Shown here in pieces: positions 1 to 11,740 of a stretch of 64,000 nucleotides of DNA (within the stretch, counting starts at the first letter, position 1; each line of letters begins with the position of its first letter). Below the pieces are notes generated by a model. The model was given only the letters and a program-made list of their open reading frames with translations, did not search any database and had not been told where the DNA came from. The stretch lies in contig JAJEKV010000031.1 in the NCBI GenBank assembly GCA_021234155.1, positions 7,456,748-7,520,747 on the forward strand, given 5' to 3'. The position numbers were made by a program, and so were the translations under genes. Origin of the DNA: Isoetes taiwanensis. Lineage: Eukaryota; Streptophyta; Lycopodiopsida; Isoetales; Isoetaceae.

Positions 1-1960
1 ACTCATCACTCTGAAGCATGTTTTCTGGCCGGCACTTGTTCTTACACCGCGGATCTGCGAGACCACATATTCTCCCGAGGCGATGCATTAGATTTTTGCT
101 CTTGGCGGCATCTTGTCGCCAAGAGGGGGTGATCATGAGCTGCACCGATCGCCTATCATTTCGAAAGTTCCAAAGCTGCGAAATCAACTATCCTATTCAC
201 GATAAGGAACTTTTGGCGATTGTTGACTCTTTTCAAGAGTGGTGGCGATTTCTTGAGGGTTCTCCTCTCGTGATTGTGTATCTCAGACCATGCATAATCA
301 CGGAGTATTTTCGATCTGCTTCGAGTTCTTAATGCGTCGTCGGGCTTGGTGGCATACGAGGTGCTATCAGCGCTTTGATTTCATCATCAAGTTTTGGCAC
401 TTGCGCTTCAAAGGGAAACCGGATGCTCTTTCTGGCGGATCTTATTTGAACATAAAGGCGGGGGCGGACATTTGATCGACAATCCGCAGGGTTTATTCTA
501 GGACTTGATGGTTTACAGCTCATGGCCATCACTTTGTTCGAAAGGCCTCATGATACATCCTTGTTGGAGTCTATTCGAGCATCTCTTCCTTCGATCCATT
601 GGCGGGGACATAATATCCGGCTTGTCTTAGCATCATCTTCCCCGAACAAATGAGGTTGGACTATGATCATTTTGAGGTTGAAATGGACTTTTGTTTCATG
701 ATAGATTCCTATATATTCTGGATGGTGCCCCTCGACTTCAAGTTCTGCAGTCCTGTCATGATTCTTCTCTCGCCGGCCATTTTGGCATTGCCAAGACTCT
801 GGAACTTATTGCTTGAGATTATTGGTGGCTAGGTCTCCGCCGCACTGTTGAGACTTTTATACGCTCATGTGATATTTCTTTGTCGTGCAAAAACTCCCAA
901 GCAGCCCACATGACACCTTTCTGACCTTTACCGGTTCGGCCGGTCCTTGGAAGAGTATTTGATTGGATTTTATTGTCGAGCTTCCATCCTCCCGGGCCAT
1001 GGCGCCATCCTTGTTGTTGTTGACCGTTTTCCAAGATGGCACATTTCATTCCTTGCGGCACTTCTATCTCGGTGAAGCCACATCGGTTCTCTTGCTTGGA
1101 GGTGGTTCGACTCCATGGCTTACCGGATAACATTGTCGATGTGCGGCCCTCGGTTTGTTGCTAGCTTTTGGGCGTCTGTTGCAACTCTTGCATGTGGAAT
1201 GTTAAACTTTCTTTGGGACATCACCGGAGACCAATGGGTAGGTGGGCGCACTAATCAAACACTTGGCGGTATTTGCGATGCTTTATCAATTTGACATGCA
1301 TCCCGGTGGTCTTTCCAACTCTCACGGATATGACTTCGATCAATCCGATTACCAAAAACGAGGCTCGAGCTCTGCATGCTCGAGGATGATCTTCAACACT
1401 ATCTCCTCCAGGCTCAAGCACATTATCGTTATCATGCAGATCAACACCGTCGGGGCGCTCCTCATTTTGCGGTTGGTGATCTTGTTTGGCTCTTCGTCGG
1501 GATTTGCCAATAGCTTGCCCTTGTAACAAGCTTCGACTCTGAAGCTTAGGTCTCTATCGAATCATTGAGCGAGTTGGTGATGCTACTTTCGTCTTGAGCT
1601 CCCGCCATCAGTTCGGCTTCACCCAATGTTCCATGTGTCTTTGTTGGAACCCTATATGGCAAATCAATTTCCAAATCGAGTACCTCCACCTCCACCACCG
1701 GTCGAGATTGATGATCATGAGGAGTTGAGGTTTTAGAGATTTTGGACTCAAGTTTCTTCATCGGCGATTGTATTACTTTATCGATTGGGAAGGTTACTTG
1801 CCAAGTGATAGAACACAGGAGCTTGTCGAGAATCGACTAATCTTATTTGGCAATATTGGGGAGTTTCACCGGCGTATTCGGCCCCGACTCAGAAGGACTT
1901 CGTCGCCCGTCGTGGGAGGGAATGGTGTGGCGACCATATGGATATTAAGTATCATCTGAA
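1..1960 (+). pseudogene. Ty3/gypsy chromovirus pol remnant (RNase H, integrase, chromodomain), Tcn1-like
   Basis: Reading the + strand with several frame changes gives the 3' half of a Ty3 pol. RNase H lies at about 130-440 (EINYPIHDKELLAIVDSF, then KGKPDALSGGSYL). A linker at about 520-570 reads LFERPHDTSLLES. The integrase lies at about 760-1540, with traces of the core (MAHFIPCGTS, RLHGLPDNIV). A GPY/F-like stretch at about 1540-1600 contains [15 protein letters not shown] chromodomain lies at about 1690-1900 (YYFIDWEGYLPSDRT, then EFHRR). The chromodomain and EFHRR tail are typical of the Tcn1-like chromovirus group (family knowledge). The upstream part lies outside the window. Multiple stops and frameshifts show it is dead. 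A second copy of the same family lies at 44640-46262 on the other strand and shares the PHDTSLLES linker. Confidence 0.85.
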
Positions 1961-4198
1961 CATTATACTCATATGTACAAAGATGTCATCCACGGGATGC
2001 AAAGGGTAGTTGCACAAGGCGGAGTTTGAACTTCGCAACCTTCGGTTGTGAGTCACACACCCACTGCCAAGTGCGCTACCAATATTTGTTGAACATATTC
2101 CATCATGTTTTTCTCATATGTGGGACTATCTTGGAGGTCCTAGAATATTCTATAACCTAAATGCATCGCGCGACACTTGGTGCGATCTCATCCATTGGGT
2201 GGTGGCGATCGATCGTTGGCCTAGATATATAAGGAGGCACCTCCTTCTTATCGAACCATTCCGGTTCAATGCCAGTCTTGAACCTTCTAGGCATCTGTCT
2301 CGTGTTCCTGCTTGCCTTCGAGCCATTGTATTCTTGATTCCTGTTCATATATCAGATTCTTTGTCGACCTTGGCATATTTCTTCTGTGTTTCTTGCGTAT
2401 TTTCCACGTATTTTTCTTGTTTTCGCGTAGGTTCATGACACTCTGTCTCAGTCCAATGTCTATGATGTGATACACGTGTTGGGCTTTACGCGAAGCTCAT
2501 GTTGTAGCAACAATGGGTCTTTATAGCCATTCAAGCGATCTGTTGTTGCCATTGGATAGTCCTTTATGATTTAGTCATTTTTCGATAATCTATCGGCGCT
2601 ATAATAGGATTTTTGTGGATCACGAAAGGAGTTCTATGGTGTGTCATTGAATTAAATGGCGATTCTTTGTTCATGTGGCACACATGATCAGCCCCTCGGA
2701 GTTTTCATTCTTTATTTTCGGGTTAATTTATGTTCATACTATGGAGATTACTTTGATTTTTGAGCAATTCATGTTCGTTTCTTCACGGTGACTCGCAACT
2801 TGAGGCCTAGTTCTGGACTTTGGCAGTTAATCCTATCATGACAAACAAAACTTGGGGACCACACTTAGATGGCTACCTTCTTCATTTTTGATAAATTCAT
2901 TTGATTTCAAATAGGTGTTTGATTATTTCTTGTTTTTGTTATAAATTGACAAGCGCCCTTCATTTGGTGCATCCTTTTTTGCCCATCGAGTTTATTATCA
3001 TATTACGTGGATCACGGGATATTTAAATTTTCCTTTGATCGGGGAACTTTGTACCTACCTCCTTTAATCATTGTCTAAATTTCCACTTTTGTGATTCTTC
3101 GTTTTTATATCTAATTTTTCAATCGACACTTGTATCCTACATTTACAATATGCTTTTTTGGATATTGTTGATTTAATCCATAGAAGTTTGACTTTTTTTC
3201 TTTCTCGTTTTTTAAGCTTTTTGATCTAGACCTTGTGAATGATGCTATTGGGACTTGTTAATCATATAAAAGACATTTACTTATTTTGGCATTTGCTCCA
3301 CTGGTATGAGGTCTATTAAGAACAACATTTATGAATATTTTATTCTCTAGGTGTTTGTGGATGAGTTATTGTGGGAGGCATACATTTGACAAGACTATTG
3401 ACTTGTATATTATGTGGTGGCTTTTACAAAATCGTATCTTGTTTGGTCCTAGCATCTTGTTACATACTAGCTTTACCCATAATATGTCACTTTACGTAGT
3501 CATTCTGATTTTCATTTGCCATTTTTCACTTTCTTATATGGCTAACCTCATTAAATTCCATTCCGACCTCAGCTCACCTTGGTCATAACTTCACCTTCAC
3601 CTTAAATCCTATATTTTCTTACTTTCGCTATTCGAACATAGCAATCTTACCCTTTTCCAGTCTTTAAACGTCTCTTTTGCTAGATCCATGCCATCTTCGA
3701 TTATTCGCGGCACTTTTTCTCGATATGGTACGCATTCTGCTCGTCTCGGTGGTGCATCTACTTCTCGTTGCCTGAATTTATCAAAATGTAAATACTCTGA
3801 TAGTCAACGATTTTTAGTATTCTTTGTGAGTCCCTTGCTAGAATGCCATCGAATCATCATTCGGGGGAGGAATGAGAGAGAGATGTATGTATTTTTTCAT
3901 TAAGTAGCACAAGCCGGCATCCTTTAGGACATCTGGCAGCTCCCTCTTCAAGGAGCACCACCCCCTACAAGGATACCAGGGGCCAAAGGTCCTAGGATGC
4001 CAAGATCCTAGTGAGGATGAGCACTATTTATGTGTTGTTATTTCAATTAGACAATTATCAGCGTCTTCTCAAAGCAGCGTTCCTTATTGCCCTTTGGCTC
4101 CCTCATTTCCTCATTTTTTTCTTTCGTAATTTTTGTTGTTATTCCTCGTTAATATATTTCATTAAATATTTTTTGTACACACTTTTAATTTTTAATCT
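1961..4198. other. Non-coding tract, possibly including the 3' LTR of the preceding element
   Basis: No gene is recognisable. The segment straight after the chromodomain may be 3' untranslated region and LTR. A TATA-like GATATATAAGG occurs near 2222. The rest is AT-rich with short random ORFs only. Near 3858 a GGGGGAGGAATG stretch resembles the end of a Ty3 pol, but nothing around it confirms that. Confidence 0.4.
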
Positions 4199-4405
4199 CC
4201 ACCCATTGGGTGGCGCTATTATTTTCTCCACCCACTGGATGATGTTGTTTTCCACCCATTAGGTAATGCTATTTTGTTTCCACTCACTCGATGATGCTAT
4301 TTTTATCTTCACCCACTGGGTGAGGTTATTATTTTTCCACCCACTAGATGATGCTATTTATTTTCCACTTGCTAGGTGACGCTATATATTTGTCCCCACT
4401 GGGTG
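4199..4405. repeat. Tandem array of about eight 28-bp palindrome-bearing units
   Basis: Units start near 4199, 4228, 4252, 4280, 4310, 4337, 4365 and 4393. Each contains a degenerate inverted repeat of the form CACCCACTGGGTG followed by a conserved GATGCTATTTT-like spacer. The palindrome is retained or only partly eroded in every unit. No coding frame is maintained. Confidence 0.85.
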
Positions 4406-5119
4406 ATACTCGATCTCTTTTGGTACTAATGTCTCACGGATGCTTATGATTTGCTGGGTTTATTTCCCTTTTTATGTGATCGTTCGCTCGCAGTGTGCAT
4501 TCTTCTTTTATTTTTTAACACTTACCGAGTGTTTTCCATATGTTTTGCCTTTGTCAGGTCTTCCTTTCCAGGCCTTTGTCAGAGGTTTGTTGCATAGTAC
4601 GTTCGACTTTGTCATATGTTTATCTTCCTTCTTCGGGGCATTTTCGAGGTCGTTCAGGACATTTTCTCATTAGGGTTTTCCTCAAAAACTTCGAAAAAAG
4701 CGAGTCATTTATCGATGAGAAGTTATATGCCATGACCTCATTCTTGCCTATGCATAGTGTATTATTTCAGTTTTTTGGGGTAGCTCGACTTTGTTTCTAT
4801 AGTCATCTCCACTCAAATTTTTCCCAAACATTGTATACTGCTGCTGTGATGAATGACAAGCCGACGGTTTTTTGTGCTATGCAAGTCCTTTACAAGAATG
4901 TAATATTATTATGAGAATCGAAGAGGAGAATCATTTATGAAAGCGGCAGTGAGAAAAAAGCGGAAGGGCCAGTAGTTAAAGGGAGGGACCAAAGGGCAAT
5001 AGGAAATGCGGCTGGGAGACGATGTCGATAATCCGTAAGTAGTGCTCGTCCCTCTCCAGAATCTCGATCTGGTGGCTCGGATCGCTTGCATTATAAGATA
5101 ATTCTCTGTCAGTGAAAGT
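4406..5119. other. AT-rich tract with no recognised gene
   Basis: Only short ORFs occur. A purine-rich stretch at 4915-5030 ends in a good splice-donor match (CC|GTAAGT near 5034), and a pyrimidine-rich acceptor (TTTTTCTAG) lies at about 5240. A short intron upstream of the next ORF is therefore possible but unproven. Confidence 0.35.
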
Positions 5120-5875
5120 TTGATATGTTTTATTTGTCATAATGGTCCATGCTTAAATGTCTTATATGTTATTAATCAAACCATATATAATCATACATCC
5201 AATTTTGAATTTTTATTTTTTCCATGGCTGATTTTTCTAGGTTCTGCCTCACGCGAGGTTGATACGTGTGAATATTCTGGGTGTCATTTTCTTCGGCTGC
5301 AAGCAAGCCCTGAATCTAAATCAACTATTTGGACCCGCGACCATGTCTTTGGATTTCTACACATATCTAAGCACTCTCCGATTTCCTTTAAGCGTTTCTG
5401 CGGCGGGGGATCAAGCACAAATTATGCCCGTCTTTGTAAAGCTTTGCTCAACACATTTGGGATCAGTTTAGTCTTGCATCTCCAAAATACAGACAGATTT
5501 GAGCTCCAGAATAATGTCATAGCATATGCCTGTCTTCATTCATACCAAAAGGGTCTAGATTCCATCAGTTCGGTAGATTTCTTGAATCGATGCTTCTCCG
5601 GATCCTTACGTTGTCGCGATTTAGTCTCCAATCCTTTGCCTTGTCTTGGGAATCATAAATACCGCAGTTTAGAGCGGAGGGTCAGAAATGTATCGATGAA
5701 TCAATCATGCAAAGGGGTTTATCGGATCAATCAGGCTGTAACTCTTTGCACAATCAAAGGTTCTAAGCGTGGCCGTTTGAGCAATCTCTGGAACAACGAT
5801 AGCAATCTGAGGAAAGAAGATTATAGTTTCAATGACACAGCGGGGCCTCATTTATGGAGAACATACCTCAACTAG
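5120..5875 (+). CDS. Unassigned 251-codon ORF
   Basis: This is the longest open frame in the first 10 kb. I do not recognise the protein. The first ~40 residues are hydrophobic and AT-rich and may be intron sequence, because a splice-acceptor-like TTTTTCTAG lies at about 5240. From there the frame stays open and moderately basic, with a Cys/Arg-containing middle, to the stop at 5873-5875. No zinc finger, kinase or transposase motif is visible. It may be a lineage-specific gene, part of a long non-coding RNA, or a chance ORF. Confidence 0.2.
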   Translation: MICFICHNGPCLNVLYVINQTIYNHTSNFEFLFFPWLIFLGSASREVDTCEYSGCHFLRLQASPESKSTIWTRDHVFGFLHISKHSPISFKRFCGGGSSTNYARLCKALLNTFGISLVLHLQNTDRFELQNNVIAYACLHSYQKGLDSISSVDFLNRCFSGSLRCRDLVSNPLPCLGNHKYRSLERRVRNVSMNQSCKGVYRINQAVTLCTIKGSKRGRLSNLWNNDSNLRKEDYSFNDTAGPHLWRTYLN

Positions 5876-6031
5876 AAGCTCTCGACACTCTACTCTTTGC
5901 AAGGCATCTAATAATGACAACCAATAGGTTCGGCCCGAGAACGCGAAAGCACCTGCGCTAAATCATCGAAAAGTTCCAAATTTCCTCTATTCCATTTCTT
6001 GATTCTAAGCTGTTTCACAATATTCTTTACG

Positions 6032-6472
6032 TTGGAGAGGGTGCCCTTCTTCCACCCACTCCCCTTCAATGGCCCACTTTTTGCCCTTTAATAGCCCACC
6101 TTAACCCTTTAATAGCCCTACAATAGCCCACCTTAAAAAGTACTAAAAATTGAACTAAATGCATGAATTACGTTAATGGGCACTTGTGGGCCAATGAAGG
6201 ATCAAGTGTGTGAGCATTTGGTGGTCCATTGGAGGTCTTTTAGTGGTCCATTTGAAGGGCATTTGGTGGTCTATTGTGGTCAAAATAAGGATAGAACTTA
6301 AAATCTTCATAGCGAGCTTTCGATTTGTCGAAACAACTGGTGTTTAGTACTAATTGAAAGCTAAACTTTGAAATTTTATTGTGTTATATCAAAATAGGTG
6401 ATTAAAACGAATTAAACCCATCATAATATAATTTTTACCCTTAAGTAGGCGCTTTATGGGCACCCTCCCTAA
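6032..6472. mobile_element. Candidate foldback element or MITE (~440 bp)
   Basis: The ends are inverted copies: TTGGAGAGGGTGCCC at 6032-6046 and GGGCACCCTCCCTAA at 6458-6472 (13 of 15 positions pair). The interior is non-coding, with repeated TTTAATAGCCCACCTTAA-like and GGTGGTCCATT-like words. I could not find a clear target-site duplication, so the superfamily is open. Confidence 0.4.
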
Positions 6473-7445
6473 TGTGCTCCTTGACCTGATAAAACTATTT
6501 TTTAAACTGGGTTTGCGAAGCTTATTATCAGAAGAGGGTGTTGCAAAATAATCTCTCGTTTTTGCTTGGGACAGAAAAAACGTTAATGAGGCTACGAAGG
6601 GATTTTGATCGGCGAATGGCAGCTGCAACAGATAGCATACAGTGGTAAGATCTTCAGATAAATTCCATAACTTGCGTCTCACTTTCCTATACAGCCTTGA
6701 GCAAGCAATTCACATCACTTACCTACTGCACGGTAAAACAGAAAAAATGGGGTTTCTCAGATGCACAGAAAGGACAAAAAGGGGAAGAACACAAATTTGC
6801 TAGGACAAATCTAGGTAAGGTTTGGATGAACACAGAATGATTCATCCCAAAATAGGATTTTCAAAGCCATGGCGTCATGTGGAAACAATACAAATATCTA
6901 TAAAAGCTGGGAGGAGAGGAAAAGAAGAAACTCACTTGACTTCGATGGCGGCCGGAGCAGTAGATGCCATTTGAGCATAGCAACCACTTGGAAGTTTTTC
7001 TTTGTAAGCCCACCAATCATTAAAAAAAACAAATACAAATCTGAAATGAAATTTTTTAATGTTGAGAGTTGAATTGTAGAGTCAACTCGATGTTGTACCA
7101 TTATATTCAATGGCATGGCACTGCCCTCTGCTAGCTCTTTTAATTTGTGCCTTGGAAGGCAAGCTGCAAGCTGCACGTACTTCTCTTAGGTCCCCATGGA
7201 CATTAACAACCTATCTTATCTTATCTATTAGAGATTCATGATGTTCAACTTATGTTAGATTAACAAACTCTCTTATAAAACAACTTGTAAACTAATAGCG
7301 GCTTTGCGAAGAGTGGTGGTGGTGATAATTGTATTACATTCTGAAAATATTGAAAAATGAATAATAGGAGGACTGCATTAGGAGCATTATTTATGTAAGA
7401 TAACAAGAACCATAAATGCTTCCATGGTAGTAAAAAAGATACAAG
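6473..7445. other. Intergenic tract downstream of the EF-hand gene
   Basis: No gene is recognised. Short ORFs on both strands have no family match that I can see. The segment next to 7446 would hold the 3' untranslated region of the minus-strand EF-hand gene. Confidence 0.4.
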
Positions 7446-8105
7446 TTACATAATACTGCAGTTAGTGACACTAGCTATGAGGCTTGTTGATACAATGTTA
7501 GATACAAAGTTAGAACTGAAGTTGTTAAACCAAGATGAAGGCCCGATCTTGAGGAGGCGGTTGATATGGTATATGGTATGGTGGGTATACCATAGGGTAA
7601 ATATCTGGGATATGGTTCGGGGTAGAAAGGGGCGAGGAGGTGAGGCGGAATCTGGAGGATAATAAGATTGAAATGGATGAATTTGGCGAGAAGTTGAGGG
7701 ACTTGGAAGATAATGATGATGAGCATTAGGCACCATAGTTGGGGTTGGGGTTGGGGTTGGGGAGGGGCTAGTATGAGCATGGCAATTGATGCAAAATGTC
7801 TCATGGAACAAAATATACCTACATCGAATGCAAAAGTTACCAGTTTTAAGGATGTAGTAGAGTGTAATGCATTCCTCAAAATCCAAAACCCCGTTTTTAT
7901 CCACATCCAGGATGTAAAAGTAGCTCATGACCTGCTCTCTCAGATCCGGTGGCAAGGCCCGAGAAAGCTCAGACTGTGTGATCCAGCCATCGCCATTCTG
8001 GTCCAACTTTTTAAACAGAGCGACGCCTTCATCCTTCTCTGATTCTGGAAGGCTGCTATAGAAATCTCTCGCCCTTCTGTGAAGAGAGCTAATGGGCTCT
8101 GACAT
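7446..8105 (-). CDS. EF-hand calcium-binding protein with cysteine-pair tail
   Basis: This single-exon ORF of 219 codons starts at the only good ATG ahead of the conserved domain (8105). Two canonical EF-hand loops are visible, DQNGDGWITQSE at about residues 34-45 and DVDKNGVLDFEE at about 68-79, so calcium binding is likely. Next come LYYILK, then CIRCRYILFHETFCINC, two CxxC pairs like the zinc-ribbon-like segment in a plant EF-hand family where the second hand runs into LYYI (family knowledge). The downstream half differs: a short Pro-Thr repeat, then a Pro/Ser/Tyr-rich low-complexity tail. That tail may be lineage-specific or the result of an eroded exon end. It is probably a cytosolic or nuclear calcium sensor. 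The frame has no internal stop. Confidence 0.7.
   Translation of the reverse strand: MSEPISSLHRRARDFYSSLPESEKDEGVALFKKLDQNGDGWITQSELSRALPPDLREQVMSYFYILDVDKNGVLDFEECITLYYILKTGNFCIRCRYILFHETFCINCHAHTSPSPTPTPTPTMVPNAHHHYLPSPSTSRQIHPFQSYYPPDSASPPRPFLPRTISQIFTLWYTHHTIYHINRLLKIGPSSWFNNFSSNFVSNIVSTSLIASVTNCSIM
7739..7767. repeat. (TTGGGG)4 microsatellite inside the EF-hand coding region
   Basis: Four TTGGGG units followed by AGGGG lie on the + strand. Read on the minus strand they encode the Pro-Thr repeat of the EF-hand protein. The + strand has five runs of four G separated by two T or one A, which is a strong G-quadruplex pattern. Confidence 0.9.
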
Positions 8106-10082
8106 GATTTACACTGTAATTTCGTGCCTCGTTAATTTGCCGACTTCTCCAAGTTTGATCTGTGTTTTATCAACAAAAAAAAATGCCGTGTGCCTTCCTA
8201 AATTACGCGGTCTTCCTACATTGAAGTTACCCGTTCTTCGTTTTCCGGATAAGGAAAAGCCCTGTGGACTTTTTCGAAAGATTCGCCCTGTGGCTTTAAC
8301 ATGTCACAAACTTGGTTTGAAGATGTCAAAAAGCCTCCGATATTTACCCGCTTCCGTCCACCCGTTCTAGAATGTTCTAGACAGAAGCCCATAAGGGCTT
8401 TAACGTAAAGGACAGTTGGGCCCAATCAGGGCTCCACATTGAGGTTCCTCCCAGAATTTTGTTAAAATCCGGTTTCTTGGGAAAATTTTCGGTTAAAATT
8501 TTGTACAATGCTTGTTAAATCCGGAAAATTAGAGTATTTTATGAAAAATCCGGTAAGTAGCAACAAAGCACGACATTTTGCCGGTTTAAGCCAAATCTAA
8601 TATGGAGGCTTGGGCCCAATCACAAAAAAAAAGCATATGATGCGTGGCTTTTTTACTCGCCCTTTTACACAATGTCCATGTTCTCTATTTTTTACTTATT
8701 GTCTCTGACAGAACACATGGCGGTGCTGGATTGGACCCAACTGTTTTGTAGGAATAAGAGAAAGCCCTTGTGGGCTTCCTTCTGTAAAGGAAAGCTGAGC
8801 TTCCAGAAAGAAGCCTAGTTTGAAAAAGCGATACATGTCGATCTATTATTGGACATGATGGTTGGATTGGGCCCCTTTCTTCGATAGGAATTAATGTTTG
8901 CAAGTTTCTAAATGTTTTTTATTTGATCTTTAATGTCATGATCTACTTGCACGTTGTAACATGAAATTGGCCTTCTTTGTTGAGACTAAGGTCTGGCAAA
9001 TGATTAATAAATATTAACTTAATATAGTTATTAGTAATTCAAAACCTTAAGCTTTCTGAACTGGCAGAAGGCCCCGCAGTGAGAGGGGGCCAACCTTTGG
9101 CCAAAAACTGCCAAGCCTACTAGCTTGTCGATCCATCGGCCATGGCTACTTGGCTGGTCTGCCGTGAGAGGAGCCTCCAACCAAAAACTGCTTTCATATG
9201 TGTTTTCTTTTCCAACCATTCAAAACCTATGTTATTCACCAGCATTGACCAGTTTTCCAGCTCTTGCCCCTGTTTTGATGTAGAAACTGAGGCATAAAAT
9301 CCGGTAAAAGTTTGTGTAAGTGGACCATTGCTCGAAGCAAGGTAATAAAAGTAGAGCTTCTATTATAGACCAATTATAAACACCCCAGCAGCTCAAAACA
9401 AAAACAAGGCTACAGTCCTAGGCAATTTGAACATCGTAAACAACTTTTTTCGACCTGTTCCCTTCGGACAACATCAAGATGATACTACAAAGCTAATCTA
9501 CGATAAGAAGTTCTAATTTTGACAAAAGTGCTGTCCTTCGAGGGTAATGGGTAGGAATGTGTAAGTTTTCTCAGCAATTAAGAACGCCTAAACCTTTTAA
9601 TTCACACAAGTATTTTTTATAGCAAGGTAACTATTTGAACTTTTATTAGACCTTTTTAATTTACGCCAAGTATTTTTGCTAGCAAGGTAACTATTTGAAC
9701 TTTTAGTGACAATGAATATCAAATTCTATTTCAATGGTACTATAACAACAACTGTAGTAGCGGGTTGAGGCGGTAATCTCAATCCTTGAGCTGTCCCTTC
9801 TACGATGCAATTACGCCTTTGCTATCGCATCTCACGGTATCGGTCAGACCTAACCATCACCATCCACATGCACACCTCGACTTGGTTGTGGCTTCCTTCG
9901 ATCATATGATCGCCTTCCTTAACTCTGATAAATATATAGTAACTTCGTCCATCCAATAATATTTCAATGGTGCCACTTAATCCTTTATCCATGTGTATAG
10001 ATCCTTCACACAATTAAGACCTTCCATTTTCGACCTAGCTCATTCATCTCAACCAAACCACTTTATAACATTGCTGAATTAA
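8106..10082. other. Intergenic tract upstream of the EF-hand gene
   Basis: No gene is recognised. The stretch next to 8105 should hold the EF-hand promoter, but I see no convincing TATA box. Between 8390 and 8880 several TTGGGCCCAATC-like words recur, suggesting an eroded repeat. Confidence 0.4.
9592..9707. repeat. Two-copy 58-bp direct repeat
   Basis: 9592-9649 and 9650-9707 are near-identical. The shared core is AGCAAGGTAACTATTTGAAC, followed by TTTTA. It is an AT-rich local duplication with no coding potential. Confidence 0.8.
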
Positions 10083-10706
10083 AATTAAAAAAAGACTGGT
10101 GTGTTTGAGCGAGGATTTCAATGGTCGGACTGCTCAGCATCAAGTAAGCATTAAATTGGAAGGGATAAGAGATTTATGGCTTCAAGAATTGTCTGCTCAT
10201 GAGATGAAATTAGCAGGTTTGCAAAGATTTTACGATGATCTTTGTGGAAAAGCGATATGGGACATCTTGTGCTTCAGCTGTGTGAGTCCTCTGATATGGT
10301 GATTCTTAATGGTATACCTAAATTTCCTTCTTCTGGGAGCATGACATGCATTCGACCACAAGGGGCTAGTGTGGTAGACTATCTAGCGGGAGAACTTGCT
10401 TGGTTGAGACTTGTGGAGGACTTTTGGGTGGAGGCAGGACCTGAGTCAGACCACGTTGCTTTAAAGTTCAATTTGTCTGTAAAGTTGTTTAAGGCGCTCT
10501 GCAAGGTAAGTTGAAGTGCAAATGGGAAAAGGCAGCAGATTACACTATAGAAATGGAAAATGCTCTTCAAGCAATTGAATGGTCATGAGATTTATCAGTT
10601 ATGAATATAATATCTGAAGTGGCTTCTAGTATTTTTGGGAGGACTAAGGGTGATATACATTTAAGAAAGTCTCAACCGTGGTGGGATGAAGAATGCACAA
10701 GTTAGC
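10083..10706 (+). pseudogene. Outer LINE, 5' portion: AP-endonuclease domain C-terminal part
   Basis: Frames on the + strand encode the end of an apurinic-type endonuclease of a plant L1-like LINE. Seen are EDFNGRTAQHQ (the conserved DFNART-like motif), LQLCESSDMVILNGIPKF, then ASVVDY and ESDHVALKF (the SDH catalytic histidine block). At least two frame changes break it. The segment ends where the 887-bp inner LINE has inserted. It resumes at 11610, is cut again at 11740 by the chromovirus, and continues at 24910. Confidence 0.8.
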
Positions 10707-11593
10707 TTCGTGGGAGTTCTTCGAGGCTTCGCTTTTGCGCTGAAGGGCCGATGGCCAAGGGCTATCACGGGAACAAGTGGCGGGGAGTATTCCGCTACAC
10801 ATACCTATAGTCCCTCAGGGTGATGTGGTGGTGCAGGTTTGGAAGGTTCATCCAGATGTTGTATCTTCTTGGGTGTTGGCTATTCATGACACTCTGCCCC
10901 CTTCAGGCAAGTGGTCTCTGCAGCTTCCGGGTTCTCGATGGCGCTCGGTTTGGTCGTGGACATGGAGCTCACTTCCCCCACAGAAGGTTCGGTGCTTATG
11001 TGGCGGTGGTGCACCCATTTGTCAGTGAATGTCCTTGTGAGTCGGTTTAGGCGGGTGTGAGCCCTCTTTGCCCTTGTTGTGGCCTTCATCGTGAGGCGTG
11101 GAGCATTATGCGGTTTTATGCCCTCACTTGCGGGTTGCACGGGATTGGGTCGGGGGCTACATTTGGTGAGATTGAATAGCCAACAATTCTTTGCTTCATG
11201 TATATCCACGGTGCTTGGCGCTCGTGCGGCGGCAAGCCTTGCATCTGTCGCGTGGCTTGGTTGGTGTGGTTGATTTGGAAGGCGGCGGTTGTGGATCTTT
11301 TCGGGGGGATTCAGCGACTGCGGCCTCTCGATTCCTCGACTTCGGTACAAGCTATTTCAAAGCTTTTGGTGTTCCCGGATTAGTAGAAGCGGAAGTTTTC
11401 CATTTGGCGGGACTTCTTGGGTGTGGTAGATGGTGATGGTCGGTTTATGCGGTAGATAGAGTTGCGATTGTTGTGGAGTGTCGGTATCACTTGTCTCTTT
11501 GGGGCAGTTCTCCTTCCTCCTCACTTGCTTTGTAACATTACCATTCTTTTAATATATTGCGACCGCGGTTCTTCAAAAAAAAAAAAAAAAAAA
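10707..11593 (+). mobile_element. 5'-truncated LINE inserted into the outer LINE, with poly(A) and 16-bp TSD
   Basis: The 16-bp sequence GAATGCACAAGTTAGC occurs at 10691-10706 and again at 11594-11609, flanking this block. The block ends in about 19 A residues (11575-11593). This is the mark of target-primed reverse transcription. The coding remnant is the zinc-binding region that follows LINE reverse transcriptase, with SPLCPCC, then an EAWEHYAVLCPHL-like Cys/His pattern at about 11060-11150. Frames are broken. Confidence 0.85.
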
Positions 11594-11609
11594 GAATGCA
11601 CAAGTTAGC

Positions 11610-11740
11610 GTGCCTTTTTTTATCGATCATATACAAAGCTGGATGCTAGAAAGAAATTTAAGAAGCTTACAAAAAAGAAAAAGGGAATTTGGGAAAAGGA
11701 ATGGCAAGAGAAGCTTCTACGAACTCCGGTATTTCCCCAA
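11610..11740 (+). pseudogene. Outer LINE, middle fragment between the two insertions
   Basis: A lysine-rich stretch (KKFKKLTKKKKGIWEKEW in one frame) matches the basic region between endonuclease and reverse transcriptase of plant LINEs. It stops exactly at the CCCAA target duplication of the chromovirus and resumes at 24910. Confidence 0.7.

Noticed and set aside
7739-7767. Interstitial telomere repeat
   Set aside because: The unit TTGGGG is not the plant telomere repeat TTTAGGG, there are only four copies and they are read as part of an ORF.
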